Part shown: piece by piece, positions 1-8,769 of the stretch
Layout of the letters: every line of letters begins with the position of its first letter
How positions within the stretch are numbered: the first letter of the stretch is position 1
Origin: Sphingomonas sp. NFR04
GTDB taxonomy: Bacteria; Pseudomonadota; Alphaproteobacteria; Sphingomonadales; Sphingomonadaceae
Direction of reading: 5' to 3'
Length of the DNA stretch: 64,000 bases
Assembly: GCF_900114095.1 (NCBI RefSeq)
Contig: NZ_FORV01000008.1
Span: 165,843 to 229,842, forward strand
Position numbers and translations under genes: made by a program
The notes under the pieces: model-generated
Told to the model about the DNA's origin: nothing
Database searches by the model: none
Seen by the model: the letters and a program-made list of their open reading frames with translations, nothing else

Positions 1-1
1 A

Positions 2-1558
2 GGCATCCTGGCGGCGGGCGGCATCCCGATGGAGTTCCCGCTCCACCCGATCTTCGAGAATTGCCGCCGGCCGACCGCCGCGCTCGATCGCAACCTCGCC
101 TATCTCGGCCTCGTCGAGATCCTCAACGGCTATCCGATCGACGCGGTGATCCTCACCACCGGCTGCGACAAGACCACGCCGTCGTCGCTGATGGCCGCTT
201 CCACCGTCGACATCCCGGCGATCGTCCTGTCGGGCGGGCCGATGCTCGACGGCTGGCACGAAGGCGAGCTGGTCGGCTCGGGCACGGTGATCTGGCGCTC
301 GCGCCGCAAGATGGCGGCGGGCGAGATCGACGAGGCCGAGTTCCTCCGCCGCGCGATGGAGAGCGCGCCGTCGTCCGGGCACTGCAACACGATGGGCACT
401 GCCTCGACGATGAACAGCATGGCCGAGGGTCTCGGCATGTCGCTCCCCGGCTGCGCGATGATCCCGGCGCCCTATCGCGAGCGCGGGCAGATCGCCTATG
501 AGACCGGCAAGCGCATCGTCGAGATGGCGTACGAAGACCTTCGCCCGTCCAAGATCCTGACCAAGCAGAGCTTCCTCAACGCGATCAAGCTGCTCACCGC
601 GATCGGCGGCTCGACCAACGCCCAGCCGCACCTCAACGCGATGGCCGCGCATGCCGGCATCACCATCACGCCGGAGGACTGGCAGACCGGCTACGACCTG
701 CCGCTGATCGTCAACATGCAGCCGGCGGGCCAGTATCTGTCCGAGCGCTTCCACCGCGCCGGCGGTATCCCGGCGGTGCTCAAGCTGTTGGTGGACGCGG
801 GCATCCTCGACGGCAGCGTCGCGACCTGCACCGGCAAGACCATGGCGGAGAATGTCGCCGAGGCGCGGGTGCTGGATGCCGACGTGATTTTCCCGCTCGA
901 CAAGCCGCTGATGGAGAAGGCCGGGTTCCTGGTGCTCACCGGCAACCTGTTCGACATGGCGATCATGAAGACCAGCGTGATCTCCGACCAGTTCCGCGCG
1001 CGCTATCTCTCGACGCCGGGGCAGGAGGGCGTGTTCGAGGTCCGCGCGGTCGTGTTCGACGGGTCGGACGATTATCACCACCGGATCAACGATCCGGCGC
1101 TCGCCATCGACGACAATTGCATCCTGGTGATCCGCGGCGCGGGCGTGCTGGGCTGGCCCGGCTCGGCCGAGGTGGTCAACATGCAGCCGCCCGACGCGCT
1201 GCTCCAGAAGGGCATCCAGAGCCTGCCGACGCTGGGCGACGGCCGCCAGTCGGGCACGTCGGACAGCCCGTCGATCCTCAACGCCTCGCCGGAGAGCGCG
1301 GCGGGTGGCGGCCTTTCGTGGCTGCGTACCGGGGACGTGGTCCGCATCGACCTCAACCAGGGGCGTGTGGATGCGCTGGTCGAGGCGGACGAGATTGCCC
1401 GTCGCAAGGGCGAACCCGCGCCGCCGATCCCGCCGAGCAACACGCCGTGGGAAGAGCTGTACCGCGAGAAATCGGGCCAGCTGCACGAGGGCGGCGTGTT
1501 GGAGTTCGCGACCAAGTATCGCGGTACGGGGCTGAAGGTGCCGCGGCACAACCATTGA
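2..1558 (+). CDS. xylD: D-xylonate dehydratase (IlvD/Edd family), 5' end off window
   Basis: The enzyme removes water from D-xylonate to give 2-keto-3-deoxy-D-xylonate in the oxidative (Weimberg) xylose pathway. The reading frame is open from base 2 (G-I-L-A-A-G-G-I-P-M), so the gene begins outside the window and about 80 N-terminal residues are missing compared with the usual 590 or so. The visible part has the family signatures TTGCDKTTP and GHCNTMGTAS, whose cysteines bind the iron-sulfur cluster, plus GGSTNAQPH, DGRQSGT and SPSILNASPES. The C-terminus ends in PRHNH, as I recall for Caulobacter XylD, and the overall match to that protein is strong. L-arabonate dehydratase is a close relative, but the xylB/xylC/xylX genes nearby favour xylonate. 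It runs towards the minus-strand xyl operon and is not part of it. Confidence 0.9.
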   Translation, partial: GILAAGGIPMEFPLHPIFENCRRPTAALDRNLAYLGLVEILNGYPIDAVILTTGCDKTTPSSLMAASTVDIPAIVLSGGPMLDGWHEGELVGSGTVIWRSRRKMAAGEIDEAEFLRRAMESAPSSGHCNTMGTASTMNSMAEGLGMSLPGCAMIPAPYRERGQIAYETGKRIVEMAYEDLRPSKILTKQSFLNAIKLLTAIGGSTNAQPHLNAMAAHAGITITPEDWQTGYDLPLIVNMQPAGQYLSERFHRAGGIPAVLKLLVDAGILDGSVATCTGKTMAENVAEARVLDADVIFPLDKPLMEKAGFLVLTGNLFDMAIMKTSVISDQFRARYLSTPGQEGVFEVRAVVFDGSDDYHHRINDPALAIDDNCILVIRGAGVLGWPGSAEVVNMQPPDALLQKGIQSLPTLGDGRQSGTSDSPSILNASPESAAGGGLSWLRTGDVVRIDLNQGRVDALVEADEIARRKGEPAPPIPPSNTPWEELYREKSGQLHEGGVLEFATKYRGTGLKVPRHNH

Positions 1559-1601
1559 GGTCGGGTGGGGTGGCTGGCGTTGAGCGCGCCACCCCTACCT
1601 C

Positions 1602-1696
1602 GTCATTCCCGCGAAGGCGGGAATCCATTTGCCAGGACGTTGGGGGATAGAACCGCAGCATCAGCGCGAATGGATCCCCGCCTCCGCGGGGATGAC
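1602..1696. repeat. REP-like inverted repeat, copy 1
   Basis: The unit starts with GTCATTCCCGCGAAGGCGGG and ends with its near-reverse complement, CCCCGCCTCCGCGGGGATGAC. Each arm is itself a small hairpin. A second copy at 8049-8143 shares both arms and most of the middle (TTTGCCAGG, GAACCGCAGC, TCAGCGC). It lies between xylD and the TetR gene. This layout is typical of dispersed intergenic REP/BIME-like elements and could also act as a terminator or mRNA stabiliser for xylD. Confidence 0.85.
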
Positions 1697-1792
1697 GATG
1701 GTCGCGTGGCGGGCGGCGTGTCGCTCTGCATCCACCAGCTACACATCCCCCACCTCCGGCCCATTCCGGAGATGGAAAGTGTCACCCGCCAG

Positions 1793-1808
1793 TGATAGTT
1801 AACCATCA
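1793..1808. promoter_or_regulatory. Palindrome, probable TetR autoregulatory operator
   Basis: TGATAGTTAACCATCA is a 16-base near-perfect palindrome with one mismatched pair. It sits 15 bases before the start of the TetR-type gene. TetR proteins usually repress their own promoters through such sites, so autoregulation is inferred from position and symmetry. Confidence 0.5.
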
Positions 1809-1823
1809 CCAGACAACAGGGGG

Positions 1824-2456
1824 ATGGACGGGGTGGACGAGACGGCACCGGCGAAGCGGCCGCGCAATGCGGCGAACACGCGGGGCGTGATCCTGGCGGC
1901 GGCGAAGACGCTGCTTGCCGAACAAGGCTTTGCCCGCTGGGGCGTGAACGCGATCGCGCGCGCCTCCGGATACGACAAGCAACTCATCTACCGCTATTTC
2001 GGCGGCATGGACGGGCTTGCCGAGGCGATCGCCGCCGACGTCTCCGCCTGGATGGAAACCGCGCTCGTGCGGCCCGACAACGTGCCGCCGCCCGCCAGCT
2101 ATGCCGAGATGATGGCGCGAGTCGCGGTGGCGCTGCTCGATGCACTGCGCAGCGATCCGCTGGCGCAGAAGATCCTCGCCTGGGAGCTCTCCGCCCCCTC
2201 CAAGCTCGCCACCGCCTTCACCGAGGCGCGCGGCAAGGCGCTGAGCGCCTGGATCGCCCGCGAGCGCGGCACGCTGCAGCGGCCGACCGGGATCGACGCG
2301 CCGGTGCTCAATGCGCTGCTGATCGCCTCGATCCAGCAGCTGGTGCTGTCGGCGGCGCAGAACGGGCGGTTCCTCGGGCTGGACCTCAGCGAGGAAGCGG
2401 GCTGGGAGCGCGTCCGCACCGGCATCGCCGGGCTGACCAAGGCGATGTTCCAATAG
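1824..2456 (+). CDS. TetR/AcrR family transcriptional regulator
   Basis: The protein has 210 residues. Residues 15-60 form the TetR helix-turn-helix: TRGVILAAAKTLLAEQGF, then INAIARASGYDKQLIYRYF-like spacing ending in the family YRYFGGMDGL. The all-helical C-terminal half is the ligand-binding and dimer domain and does not show its ligand. The start is the ATG right after AGGGGG. A palindrome 15 bases upstream is a likely operator. It stands alone between xylD and the convergent protease/TPR gene, so its target is unknown; the nearest candidates are itself and its neighbours. Confidence 0.88.
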   Translation: MDGVDETAPAKRPRNAANTRGVILAAAKTLLAEQGFARWGVNAIARASGYDKQLIYRYFGGMDGLAEAIAADVSAWMETALVRPDNVPPPASYAEMMARVAVALLDALRSDPLAQKILAWELSAPSKLATAFTEARGKALSAWIARERGTLQRPTGIDAPVLNALLIASIQQLVLSAAQNGRFLGLDLSEEAGWERVRTGIAGLTKAMFQ

Positions 2457-2477
2457 GCAGGCCGGCTGGGCGGCGCC

Positions 2478-4256
2478 TCAGGGCGTCGCCTCGGGCGCGA
2501 TCCCGTATTTGGCGACGCGCGCCGCCACGCGCGGCGAAATGGACTTGGCGACCGCGATATCGTGCGTGCCAGCCTCGGCCTGACCCAGGCGCTGCTCGGC
2601 AACGCCGCGCAGGTACAGCGACCAGGCCCGACGCGGATTGATCGCCAGCGCGGCGCTGAAATCCGCGATCGCCCCCGCAAAGTTCCCCTCGCGGAACGCC
2701 ACCGTTCCCCGACTGTCGAGAAATGCGGCGTTCGCGGGCGCGGCGCGGATGGCGGCATCGCAGTCGCTGCGCGCGCGCTTCAGATCGCGATTGGCCAGCG
2801 CCAGCGTCCAGCAGCGGCCGTTCTGCGCCTCCGGCCGTGCGGCATCTTCCCGGTGCGACGCCATCCACAGATCATATTGCGCCAGCGCCGAATCGAACGC
2901 GTCGACCGAGGTGTAGAGATGGGCGATGCGGAGCCGCTGCATGTCCTCGCGCGGCAGCTGGCCGGCGATCAGATCGAGATCCTCGATCGTGCCCTTGGCG
3001 TTGCCGGCGTGCTCGCGCAGCTGCGCGCGGATCAGGCGGGTGCGGGTGTCGTCGCCGTCCAGTGCCAGCGACGCATCCAGATCGTCCATGGCGAGGATCG
3101 GCCGGTTCTCCGCCAGATAGGCAAGCGCGCGCTGGCGCAGATAGCGCGGCTCCTTCGGCGCGAGCGTCACCGCCTGCGAATAGGCCTCGACCGCCGCGGG
3201 CAGGTTGCGCTGCGTCTGGAACATGGCGCCGCGGCGCGCATAGCCTTCGGCATCGAGCTTCTCGGCGGCGTCCGGGGCGCCCTGGGTGGTGAAGCCGCTG
3301 GCCGTGTCGATCCGAGCCGTCGCGTCGAACAGCCGCCCGCCGGTATAGGTGAAGTAGATCCGGTGCTGCACGTTCGACACGTAGAGCCGGTGCGAGATGA
3401 AATAGTCGGCGCCGAGCAGCATCTCGGTATCCTGGTCGCCCAGATCGGTGATGCGCAGCCGCACATTGTGCAGTTCCTCATTGCCGATCTTGAGCAGCTT
3501 GAACGGGGCGATCCAGCCCTGCTGGACATGCTTGCCGATGCCGGTGGACCAGCCGGCCTCCTCGACCCCCGGATCGCCGGGCTTCACGCCTGCACGCGCC
3601 GCCGCGCGCAGGGAGACGACCGTCTGCGCCGCGCCGGTATCGAACATCGCCCGGATCTTGGCGCCGTCCAGCTCGACGGTGCCGACCGTGTGGTTGCGCG
3701 CCTCCTCCTTCGACTGGATCGGAATCTCGAAAAAGGGCTTGCCTGCGGTCCAATAGGCGAAGGCGGCGTTGCCGCAATTCTTCGGCCGGAACAGCCGCAC
3801 GGCGCCGCCCGGCAGATCATATTCGATGTCCGCAAGGCCCAGCACGTTCTGGCCGAGCAGACCGGTCTCGCCGATGTCCGATCCGCCGACCAGGAACTCC
3901 ACATGCGGGATGTCCGCGCTCGCCAGCCCGAAATGCGCGACCGTGGCGATGCCCGCGTCCGCGCGTCCGCCGACGCCGCGCAGATAGAAGCCGGACGGCG
4001 CGGCCGTCACCGAAAGCCCCATCGCCTTGGCGACCGGGGCGGAGATCAGGCTGTAGAAGGCGCCGCTATCGAGCAGGAAAGGGGCGGGCTTGCCGTTGAT
4101 CGTGGTCTCGACGATCGGCTGCAGCCCCTTCATCGTGACGTGCAGCTCGGCGATCTGCCCGACCTGGCAGTTTGCGGCCAGCGCCGGTGCCGCGTGGAGG
4201 GATGCCAGCAGCGCGAGTAGCGCCCGTTGCCTGCACCGAAGCCCGATCATCGCCAC
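2478..4256 (-). CDS. Secreted two-domain retropepsin-like aspartyl protease with TPR repeats
   Basis: The protein has 592 residues with an N-terminal Sec signal (LLALLASLHAAPALA, cleavage near residue 28). Two aspartyl protease half-domains follow: LLDSGAFYS at 62-70 and AMFDTGAAQTVVS at 203-215, each carrying the D-S/T-G catalytic triad of retropepsin-like folds. From about residue 330 to the end there are tetratricopeptide repeats (YARRGAMFQTQRNLPAAVEA, FLDSRGTVAFREGNFAGAIA). The likely location is the periplasm, with the TPR part recruiting partners. The substrate is unknown. It is transcribed alone, away from the xyl operon. Confidence 0.82.
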   Translation of the reverse strand: MAMIGLRCRQRALLALLASLHAAPALAANCQVGQIAELHVTMKGLQPIVETTINGKPAPFLLDSGAFYSLISAPVAKAMGLSVTAAPSGFYLRGVGGRADAGIATVAHFGLASADIPHVEFLVGGSDIGETGLLGQNVLGLADIEYDLPGGAVRLFRPKNCGNAAFAYWTAGKPFFEIPIQSKEEARNHTVGTVELDGAKIRAMFDTGAAQTVVSLRAAARAGVKPGDPGVEEAGWSTGIGKHVQQGWIAPFKLLKIGNEELHNVRLRITDLGDQDTEMLLGADYFISHRLYVSNVQHRIYFTYTGGRLFDATARIDTASGFTTQGAPDAAEKLDAEGYARRGAMFQTQRNLPAAVEAYSQAVTLAPKEPRYLRQRALAYLAENRPILAMDDLDASLALDGDDTRTRLIRAQLREHAGNAKGTIEDLDLIAGQLPREDMQRLRIAHLYTSVDAFDSALAQYDLWMASHREDAARPEAQNGRCWTLALANRDLKRARSDCDAAIRAAPANAAFLDSRGTVAFREGNFAGAIADFSAALAINPRRAWSLYLRGVAEQRLGQAEAGTHDIAVAKSISPRVAARVAKYGIAPEATP

Positions 4257-4377
4257 CCCCTCGTTCCTGCGCCACCGATCCTAGGACCGGTCCTCACAGG
4301 AAACCATGGTAAAGCAGCAGGATGACGCGAGCCTTACGCGCCGTGTGCCTCCCCGGCGGACCGGGGAGGGCGGGCGT

Positions 4378-5271
4378 TCAGGCGCCGACGCGGATCATCG
4401 GGGCGGGCTGGCCCGCCACCGTCACGCGGAAGCTGAACAGGTCCCCCGAGGTCGGCCGTGCGGCCTTGTACTCGGCGGAGAGGTGCTTGTTGGCGGTGGT
4501 GGCGTAGACCGTCTTGAGGTCCGGACCGCCGAACGCGATCTTGGTGATCGCATCGACCGGGAAGCGCACCGTCTCGACCAGCTCGCCCGCCGGCGAGTAG
4601 CGGCGCACCGCAGAGCCGGCGTAGAGGCTCACCCACACATAGCCTTCGCTGTCGACACACGGGCCGTCCGGGAAGCCTTCGCCCTCGGCGATGCGGACGA
4701 ATTCGCGGGGATTCGCCAGCGTGCCGTCTGCGGCGATGTCGCAGGCATGGATCACCTGGCCCAGCGTATCGACATGGTAGAGCGTCTTGCCGTCGGGCGA
4801 GACCGCCGGGCCGTTGGTGATCGAAACCTTCGGGGTCGACGCGACGCAGGTTCCGTCGGCCGCGAGGCGGTAGATCGTGCCGCTGGCGTCGCTCTCGCCG
4901 TCATCCATCGTGCCGAACCACAGGCGACCTTCGGTATCGACGGTGCCGTCGTTCAGGCGGTTGCCGGGCAGGCCGGGCTCGGGATCGACGAGCGGGGTGA
5001 AACTGCCGTCGGCGGGGTCGAACCGGGCGAGGCCGGTCTGCAGCCCCGCGACGAAGCCGCCACTGGCGCAAGGGAGGGCAAAGCCCACCTGCGCCGGCGC
5101 ATCCCAGCTCTTCTTGTCGCCGGTGGCGGGATCATAGCGGTGGATCTTGTGGCTCTTGATGTCGACGAACCACAGCGCCGCGTCGCGCTCCACCCAGACG
5201 GGGCCTTCGAGAAGCGGGGCACCGAGCCCCCACACGCTCTCCGGCGCCGATACCACCACCTTGTCGGTCAT
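4378..5271 (-). CDS. xylC: SMP-30/gluconolactonase family, xylonolactonase
   Basis: This is a six-bladed beta-propeller lactonase of the SMP-30 family, predicted to open xylono-lactone to xylonate. The metal-binding residues appear in LLEGPVW (Glu), NRLNDGTVD (Asn) and GFPDGPCVDSEG (Asp). I chose the ATG at 5271 (MTDKVVVS) because GGAG lies 5 bases before it. An ATG at 5289 would overlap xylB and lacks a site. The start lies immediately after the xylB stop, so the two are translationally coupled. It is the last gene of the minus-strand xylX-xylB-xylC operon. Confidence 0.88.
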   Translation of the reverse strand: MTDKVVVSAPESVWGLGAPLLEGPVWVERDAALWFVDIKSHKIHRYDPATGDKKSWDAPAQVGFALPCASGGFVAGLQTGLARFDPADGSFTPLVDPEPGLPGNRLNDGTVDTEGRLWFGTMDDGESDASGTIYRLAADGTCVASTPKVSITNGPAVSPDGKTLYHVDTLGQVIHACDIAADGTLANPREFVRIAEGEGFPDGPCVDSEGYVWVSLYAGSAVRRYSPAGELVETVRFPVDAITKIAFGGPDLKTVYATTANKHLSAEYKAARPTSGDLFSFRVTVAGQPAPMIRVGA

Positions 5272-5272
5272 C

Positions 5273-6076
5273 TTATCTCCAGCCTGCATCCACGAAGAAT
5301 TCGTGGCTCGTTATCAGGCGTGCATCGTCGGATGCAAGGAACAGTGCCAGCGCGGCGATGTCGTCGGGCACGAGGCGGCCGGGCAGGCACTGCGCCTTGA
5401 CGATCTCGGCCTCGCCCTCGGGCGTGTACCACTTCATCTGGCGCGGCGTCTTGACGTTGCCGGGAACGATGCAGACCGAGCGGATGCCGTCCGGGCCGAG
5501 CTCACGCGCCAGGCTGCGGGTGAGGCCCTCGATCGCGGCCTTGGCGGTCTGGTAGAGCGTCAGCTCCTCCAGCGCGAGGTGCCAGGAGATCGAGCCGAGA
5601 TTGATGATCACGCCGGCGCGCTTCGCCTTCATCGCCGGGATCACCGCCTGCGCCATGAAGAACTGGTGGCGCAGGTTCACGTTCATGCGGTTGTCCCAAT
5701 ACTCCGGGGTCACCTGCTCGATCGTGTGGCGGTCGTCGTTCGCGGCGTTGTTGAGCAGCACGTCGAAGCCGCCCTCGGCATCGATCAGCGCCTGCACCTG
5801 CGCCTGCGCGGCGCGGATGTCGGTGAGGTCGACCTTATAGAAACGCGGCGCGATCGCAGCGCCCGACAGGCTGGCGACCAGCGCCTTCGAATCGTCTTCG
5901 GCGATGTCGAAAAAGGTCACGTCCGCGCCCTGGCGGACGAACCCCTCGACCAGCCCGGCGCCGATCCCCGAGCCACCGCCGGTAATCAGGATGCGCTTGC
6001 CCTTCAGGCTCGGATAGACGGCACGCTCAGCGGCCGGGATCGGGCCCTGCTGGAGATCGGCTTGCGACATGGACAC
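5273..6076 (-). CDS. xylB: D-xylose 1-dehydrogenase, SDR family
   Basis: This is a classical short-chain dehydrogenase of 267 residues that oxidises D-xylose to xylonolactone with NAD. The cofactor loop TGGGSGIG is at 32-39, NNAAND at 109-114, the catalytic Ser in NLGSISWH near 162-164, and Y175-xxx-K179. The stretch WYTPEGEAEIVKAQCLPGR and the ending DAGWR match my memory of Caulobacter XylB closely. It follows xylX by 2 bases and precedes xylC with almost no gap, so all three form one transcript. Confidence 0.9.
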   Translation of the reverse strand: MSMSQADLQQGPIPAAERAVYPSLKGKRILITGGGSGIGAGLVEGFVRQGADVTFFDIAEDDSKALVASLSGAAIAPRFYKVDLTDIRAAQAQVQALIDAEGGFDVLLNNAANDDRHTIEQVTPEYWDNRMNVNLRHQFFMAQAVIPAMKAKRAGVIINLGSISWHLALEELTLYQTAKAAIEGLTRSLARELGPDGIRSVCIVPGNVKTPRQMKWYTPEGEAEIVKAQCLPGRLVPDDIAALALFLASDDARLITSHEFFVDAGWR

Positions 6077-6078
6077 CC

Positions 6079-7191
6079 TTATGCGTTGGAGAGAAGGCCG
6101 CGCGCGGCGAGGTTGCGCATCAGATCGCGGATGCCGAACGTCCAGGGCGCGGCGGCCTTGGAGGTGGTGACGCGGTTGACGAGCGTGCCGAGCTTCGGCG
6201 TCGAGATGCGGACGACGTCACCCGGCTTGTGGGTGAAGCCGCGGCCGGGATGGTCGCGATCCTGCACCGGCGCGAACAGTGTGCCGAGGAACAGCGCGAA
6301 GCCGTCCGGATACTGGTGCTCGCTCAGCGTCTGGCGGACCAGCTCGGTGGGATCGCGGCTGATCTCGCTCATCTTGTTGGTGCCCGAGAGGCGATAGCCC
6401 TCCGGCCCGTCGATGGTGAGGTCGACCACGGCGCTGCGCACGTCGTCCATGGTGAAGCTGTCGTCGAACAGGCGGATGAACGGCCCAATCGACGTCGAGG
6501 CGTTGTTGTCCTTCGCCTTGCCGAGCAGCAGCGCGCTGCGGCCCTCGAAGTCGCGCAGGTTGACGTCGTTGCCGAGCGCGGCGCCCTTGATCGCGCCGTT
6601 GCGGTCGACGACCAGCACGACTTCCGGCTCGGGGTTGTTCCAGTCGCTGTCCGAGCGGATGCCGATCTCGGCGCCCCAGCCCATCGCCGACAGCACCGGC
6701 GCCTTGGTGAACACTTCCGCATCCGGCCCAATCGCGACTTCGAGATACTGCGACCACATGCCGGCGTCGATCAGCGCGGCCTTGAGGCTGGCGGCCTCGG
6801 GCGTGCCGGGGACGACCGAGCGGATGCCCGAGCCGACCTTGGCTTCGAGGTCGCCGCGGATCTCGGCCGCCTTGGCAGAATCGCCGCGGGCGCGCTCCTC
6901 GATCACGCGCTCCAGCGCCGAGACCGCGAAGGTGACGCCGCAGGCCTTCACGCACTGCAGGTCCACGGGCGCGAGGATCGCCGGCGCCGACTCGGTGCCG
7001 AGCGCGTCGACGCTGCACAGCACCTCGCCGCTCAGCGTGGCGATGTCGTCGCGCTCCAGCAGGTCGGCGACGGTGGGCGCGGTGGCCGACACGTCGATCA
7101 CCTGGCCGTCGCGGAGGATCACGGGGCTGGGGCCGGCAGCGGTCTGCACGCGACCGACCAGAATCGCCTGCGCATGATCGGCAGGCAGCAT
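6079..7191 (-). CDS. xylX: 2-keto-3-deoxy-D-xylonate dehydratase, FAH family
   Basis: The protein belongs to the fumarylacetoacetate hydrolase-like fold family. In the Weimberg pathway XylX converts 2-keto-3-deoxyxylonate to 2-ketoglutarate semialdehyde. Visible hallmarks are the C-terminal metal-binding and catalytic region around GWGAEIGIRSDSDWNNPEPE, the stretch GNDVNLRDFEGRSALLLGKA, and YRLSGTNKMSEISRDP. The start is uncertain: ATG at 7191 gives 370 residues, GTG near 7221 and ATG at 7272 are upstream alternatives, and the last would place the LacI-type operator inside the gene. It is the first gene of the operon. The final pathway gene, xylA (semialdehyde dehydrogenase), is not in the window. 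Confidence 0.85.
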   Translation of the reverse strand: MLPADHAQAILVGRVQTAAGPSPVILRDGQVIDVSATAPTVADLLERDDIATLSGEVLCSVDALGTESAPAILAPVDLQCVKACGVTFAVSALERVIEERARGDSAKAAEIRGDLEAKVGSGIRSVVPGTPEAASLKAALIDAGMWSQYLEVAIGPDAEVFTKAPVLSAMGWGAEIGIRSDSDWNNPEPEVVLVVDRNGAIKGAALGNDVNLRDFEGRSALLLGKAKDNNASTSIGPFIRLFDDSFTMDDVRSAVVDLTIDGPEGYRLSGTNKMSEISRDPTELVRQTLSEHQYPDGFALFLGTLFAPVQDRDHPGRGFTHKPGDVVRISTPKLGTLVNRVTTSKAAAPWTFGIRDLMRNLAARGLLSNA

Positions 7192-7238
7192 GTCTCTAAG
7201 CGCTTCCAAGGGACCTCTCACCAACTCGTTTCGGATTG

Positions 7239-7252
7239 TGATAGCGCTACCA
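7239..7252. promoter_or_regulatory. LacI-family operator before xylX
   Basis: TGATAGCGCTACCA is a near-perfect palindrome around AGCGCT, the central core typical of LacI-family sites. It is 48-61 bases before the xylX start on the minus strand. From memory, the Caulobacter XylR site is of the same form. This suggests xylose-controlled derepression of xylX-xylB-xylC. No lacI-type gene is in the window. Confidence 0.72.
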
Positions 7253-7307
7253 TTGGCGCTCCGGCAAAGCAAATGTCAAGCCGGGCATAGCCGGGTTCAG
7301 CGCGGTT

Positions 7308-7964
7308 TCAAATATAAGATAAAATTTCGCCGACGATCGCCTCGGGCGCCCGCATCGCGCCATCCTCGCTGGCGCGGACGACCTTCCACGGGCCGAGCAG
7401 GTCAGCCGCGACGATCGCCTCGTAATTGCCGCGCACGCGCTGCTGGAGCGCGATGTCCGCCTCATATTCGTCGAAGCTGCGGTCGGTATAGCTGCGCTGT
7501 GCCTTTTGCAGGATGAGTTCGCGGGCAAGATCCCAAGGCGTGTCGAGATAGATCGAGAGGCGCGGGCGGGGCAGGGCGAACTGCCCGGTCTCGAGCGCGA
7601 GGATCCAGTCCATCAGCGCGCGGCCTCCGTCGCCGCCCAGCTTGGCGCCCTGATAGGCCATGTTCGAGGCGATGTAGCGATCGAGCACGACCACGTCGTG
7701 CGTGGCCTGCGCCTCGAGCAGCGCGTCGCGCCACTCGAACCGATCGAGCGCGTAGAGCACGGCGGCAGCATGCGGGGTGACGGGGACGGGGAGTTCGCCG
7801 GCGAGCATCTTGCCGATCGTCACGCCCGCGACGGTCTCGCCATAGCGCGGGAAGCCGAGCACGGTGGCGGTGCGGCCCGATGCCTGCAGTGCCGCGCACA
7901 GCCCGCGCGAGGCAGTGTTCTTGCCGACGCCGTCGGCGCCCTCGATTGCGATGAGTTCACCCAT
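7308..7964 (-). CDS. tmk: Thymidylate kinase-like P-loop kinase
   Basis: The protein has 218 residues with EGADGVGKNT at 8-17 (P-loop), FPRYGETV, the DR(Y) motif LDRYIASNMAYQG near 95-107, and a lid-like RSFDEYEADIALQQR. These are the dTMP kinase motifs; the enzyme makes dTDP for DNA synthesis. Asn replaces the usual Ser/Thr after GK. The FPRYG, LDRY-ASN-AY and E-D-ELQQR pattern resembles the mycobacterial type more than the E. coli type. It is transcribed alone, away from the holB context usual for tmk, so it may be a second, divergent copy. Confidence 0.8.
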   Translation of the reverse strand: MGELIAIEGADGVGKNTASRGLCAALQASGRTATVLGFPRYGETVAGVTIGKMLAGELPVPVTPHAAAVLYALDRFEWRDALLEAQATHDVVVLDRYIASNMAYQGAKLGGDGGRALMDWILALETGQFALPRPRLSIYLDTPWDLARELILQKAQRSYTDRSFDEYEADIALQQRVRGNYEAIVAADLLGPWKVVRASEDGAMRAPEAIVGEILSYI

Positions 7965-8048
7965 AAGGGCGCCATAGCATGCTGCGGCAGGTTGTCATCA
8001 AGACTCCCCGGACGGTCGGCGGGAAGAGGGCGCCGCGGCACAACGATC

Positions 8049-8143
8049 GTCATTCCCGCGAAGGCGGGAATCCATTTGCCAGGCCGCTTAGGGCAGGAAC
8101 CGCAGCTTCAGCGCCAATGGATCCCCGCCTTCGCGGGGATGAC
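8049..8143. repeat. REP-like inverted repeat, copy 2
   Basis: This is the second copy of the element at 1602-1696, with the same terminal arms GTCATTCCCGCGAAGGCGGG and CCCCGCCTTCGCGGGGATGAC and a similar centre. It fills most of the space between the thymidylate kinase-like gene and the unknown gene at 8196-8708. Confidence 0.85.
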
Positions 8144-8195
8144 GGCAGTGTGTGATGGCCGGCTTCCAACTGCGAACGCTGGAGCGATCAGATCC

Positions 8196-8708
8196 TCAAT
8201 GAAACGACGCGGTCTCCGGCGGTGCGCACAACAGTGCGCAGGGGCCTTCGCCGTCGAGCGGGAGGATCGCGGTGAGCGCGCCCTGTCCCCCGGCATGGTG
8301 CATCAGCCAACCGGGCTCGGCCACGGCGGGACGCTCGGGCGAGAAGGCGACACCGATTCCGTCGGTGATCACGCCCAGCCGGCGGGGCGGGGTGGGCCAG
8401 CGGCCGGAAAGATAGGTGATGCAGGCAGCGGCCGCGTCTTGCAGCGCGCCCTCGTCGCTGTCCTCGGGGCAGAAGCCCTCGGGGGTGGCGTCGATCTCGG
8501 CGACCAGGCGGAAATCGTCGCCCCGCCACCAGATCATCCGCAGCGATCCGTCGGTTTCCTGCTGCAGACCCAGAAAAAGCCGACCGCCGGCCGGGAGCAA
8601 CGGTTGCGCACAGCGCACCATTTCCTCGGCCAGTTCGGTCAGCTTGTAGTTCGACCGGGGTAGCATCTGCATCGCACCTCGGCCGATCGTCTGGGAGTTT
8701 CGGGGCAT
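8196..8708 (-). CDS. Unknown protein, about 170 residues
   Basis: I do not recognise a family. The protein (MPRNSQTIGRG at the start, or MQMLPRSN from residue 13) has no signal peptide or membrane segment. It contains a short proline-rich stretch, GRWPTPPRRLGVITDG. Codon use is like that of neighbouring host genes. It is transcribed in the same direction as the sigma-like gene, with its start 61 bases from the end of that gene. A real gene is supported by the high-GC codon pattern and the lack of a better frame. Confidence 0.6.
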   Translation of the reverse strand: MPRNSQTIGRGAMQMLPRSNYKLTELAEEMVRCAQPLLPAGGRLFLGLQQETDGSLRMIWWRGDDFRLVAEIDATPEGFCPEDSDEGALQDAAAACITYLSGRWPTPPRRLGVITDGIGVAFSPERPAVAEPGWLMHHAGGQGALTAILPLDGEGPCALLCAPPETASFH

Positions 8709-8769
8709 CGGGTTGTTCCGAAGGAAAGGTTACCCTTCCCTTATAGAACGCTTTTGCCCCGATCGGGTA

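Noticed and set aside
2562..4220. Long plus-strand frame opposite the protease/TPR gene
   Set aside because: It mirrors codon positions of the minus-strand gene in high-GC DNA and its protein is Arg/Ala/Gly-rich without any domain.
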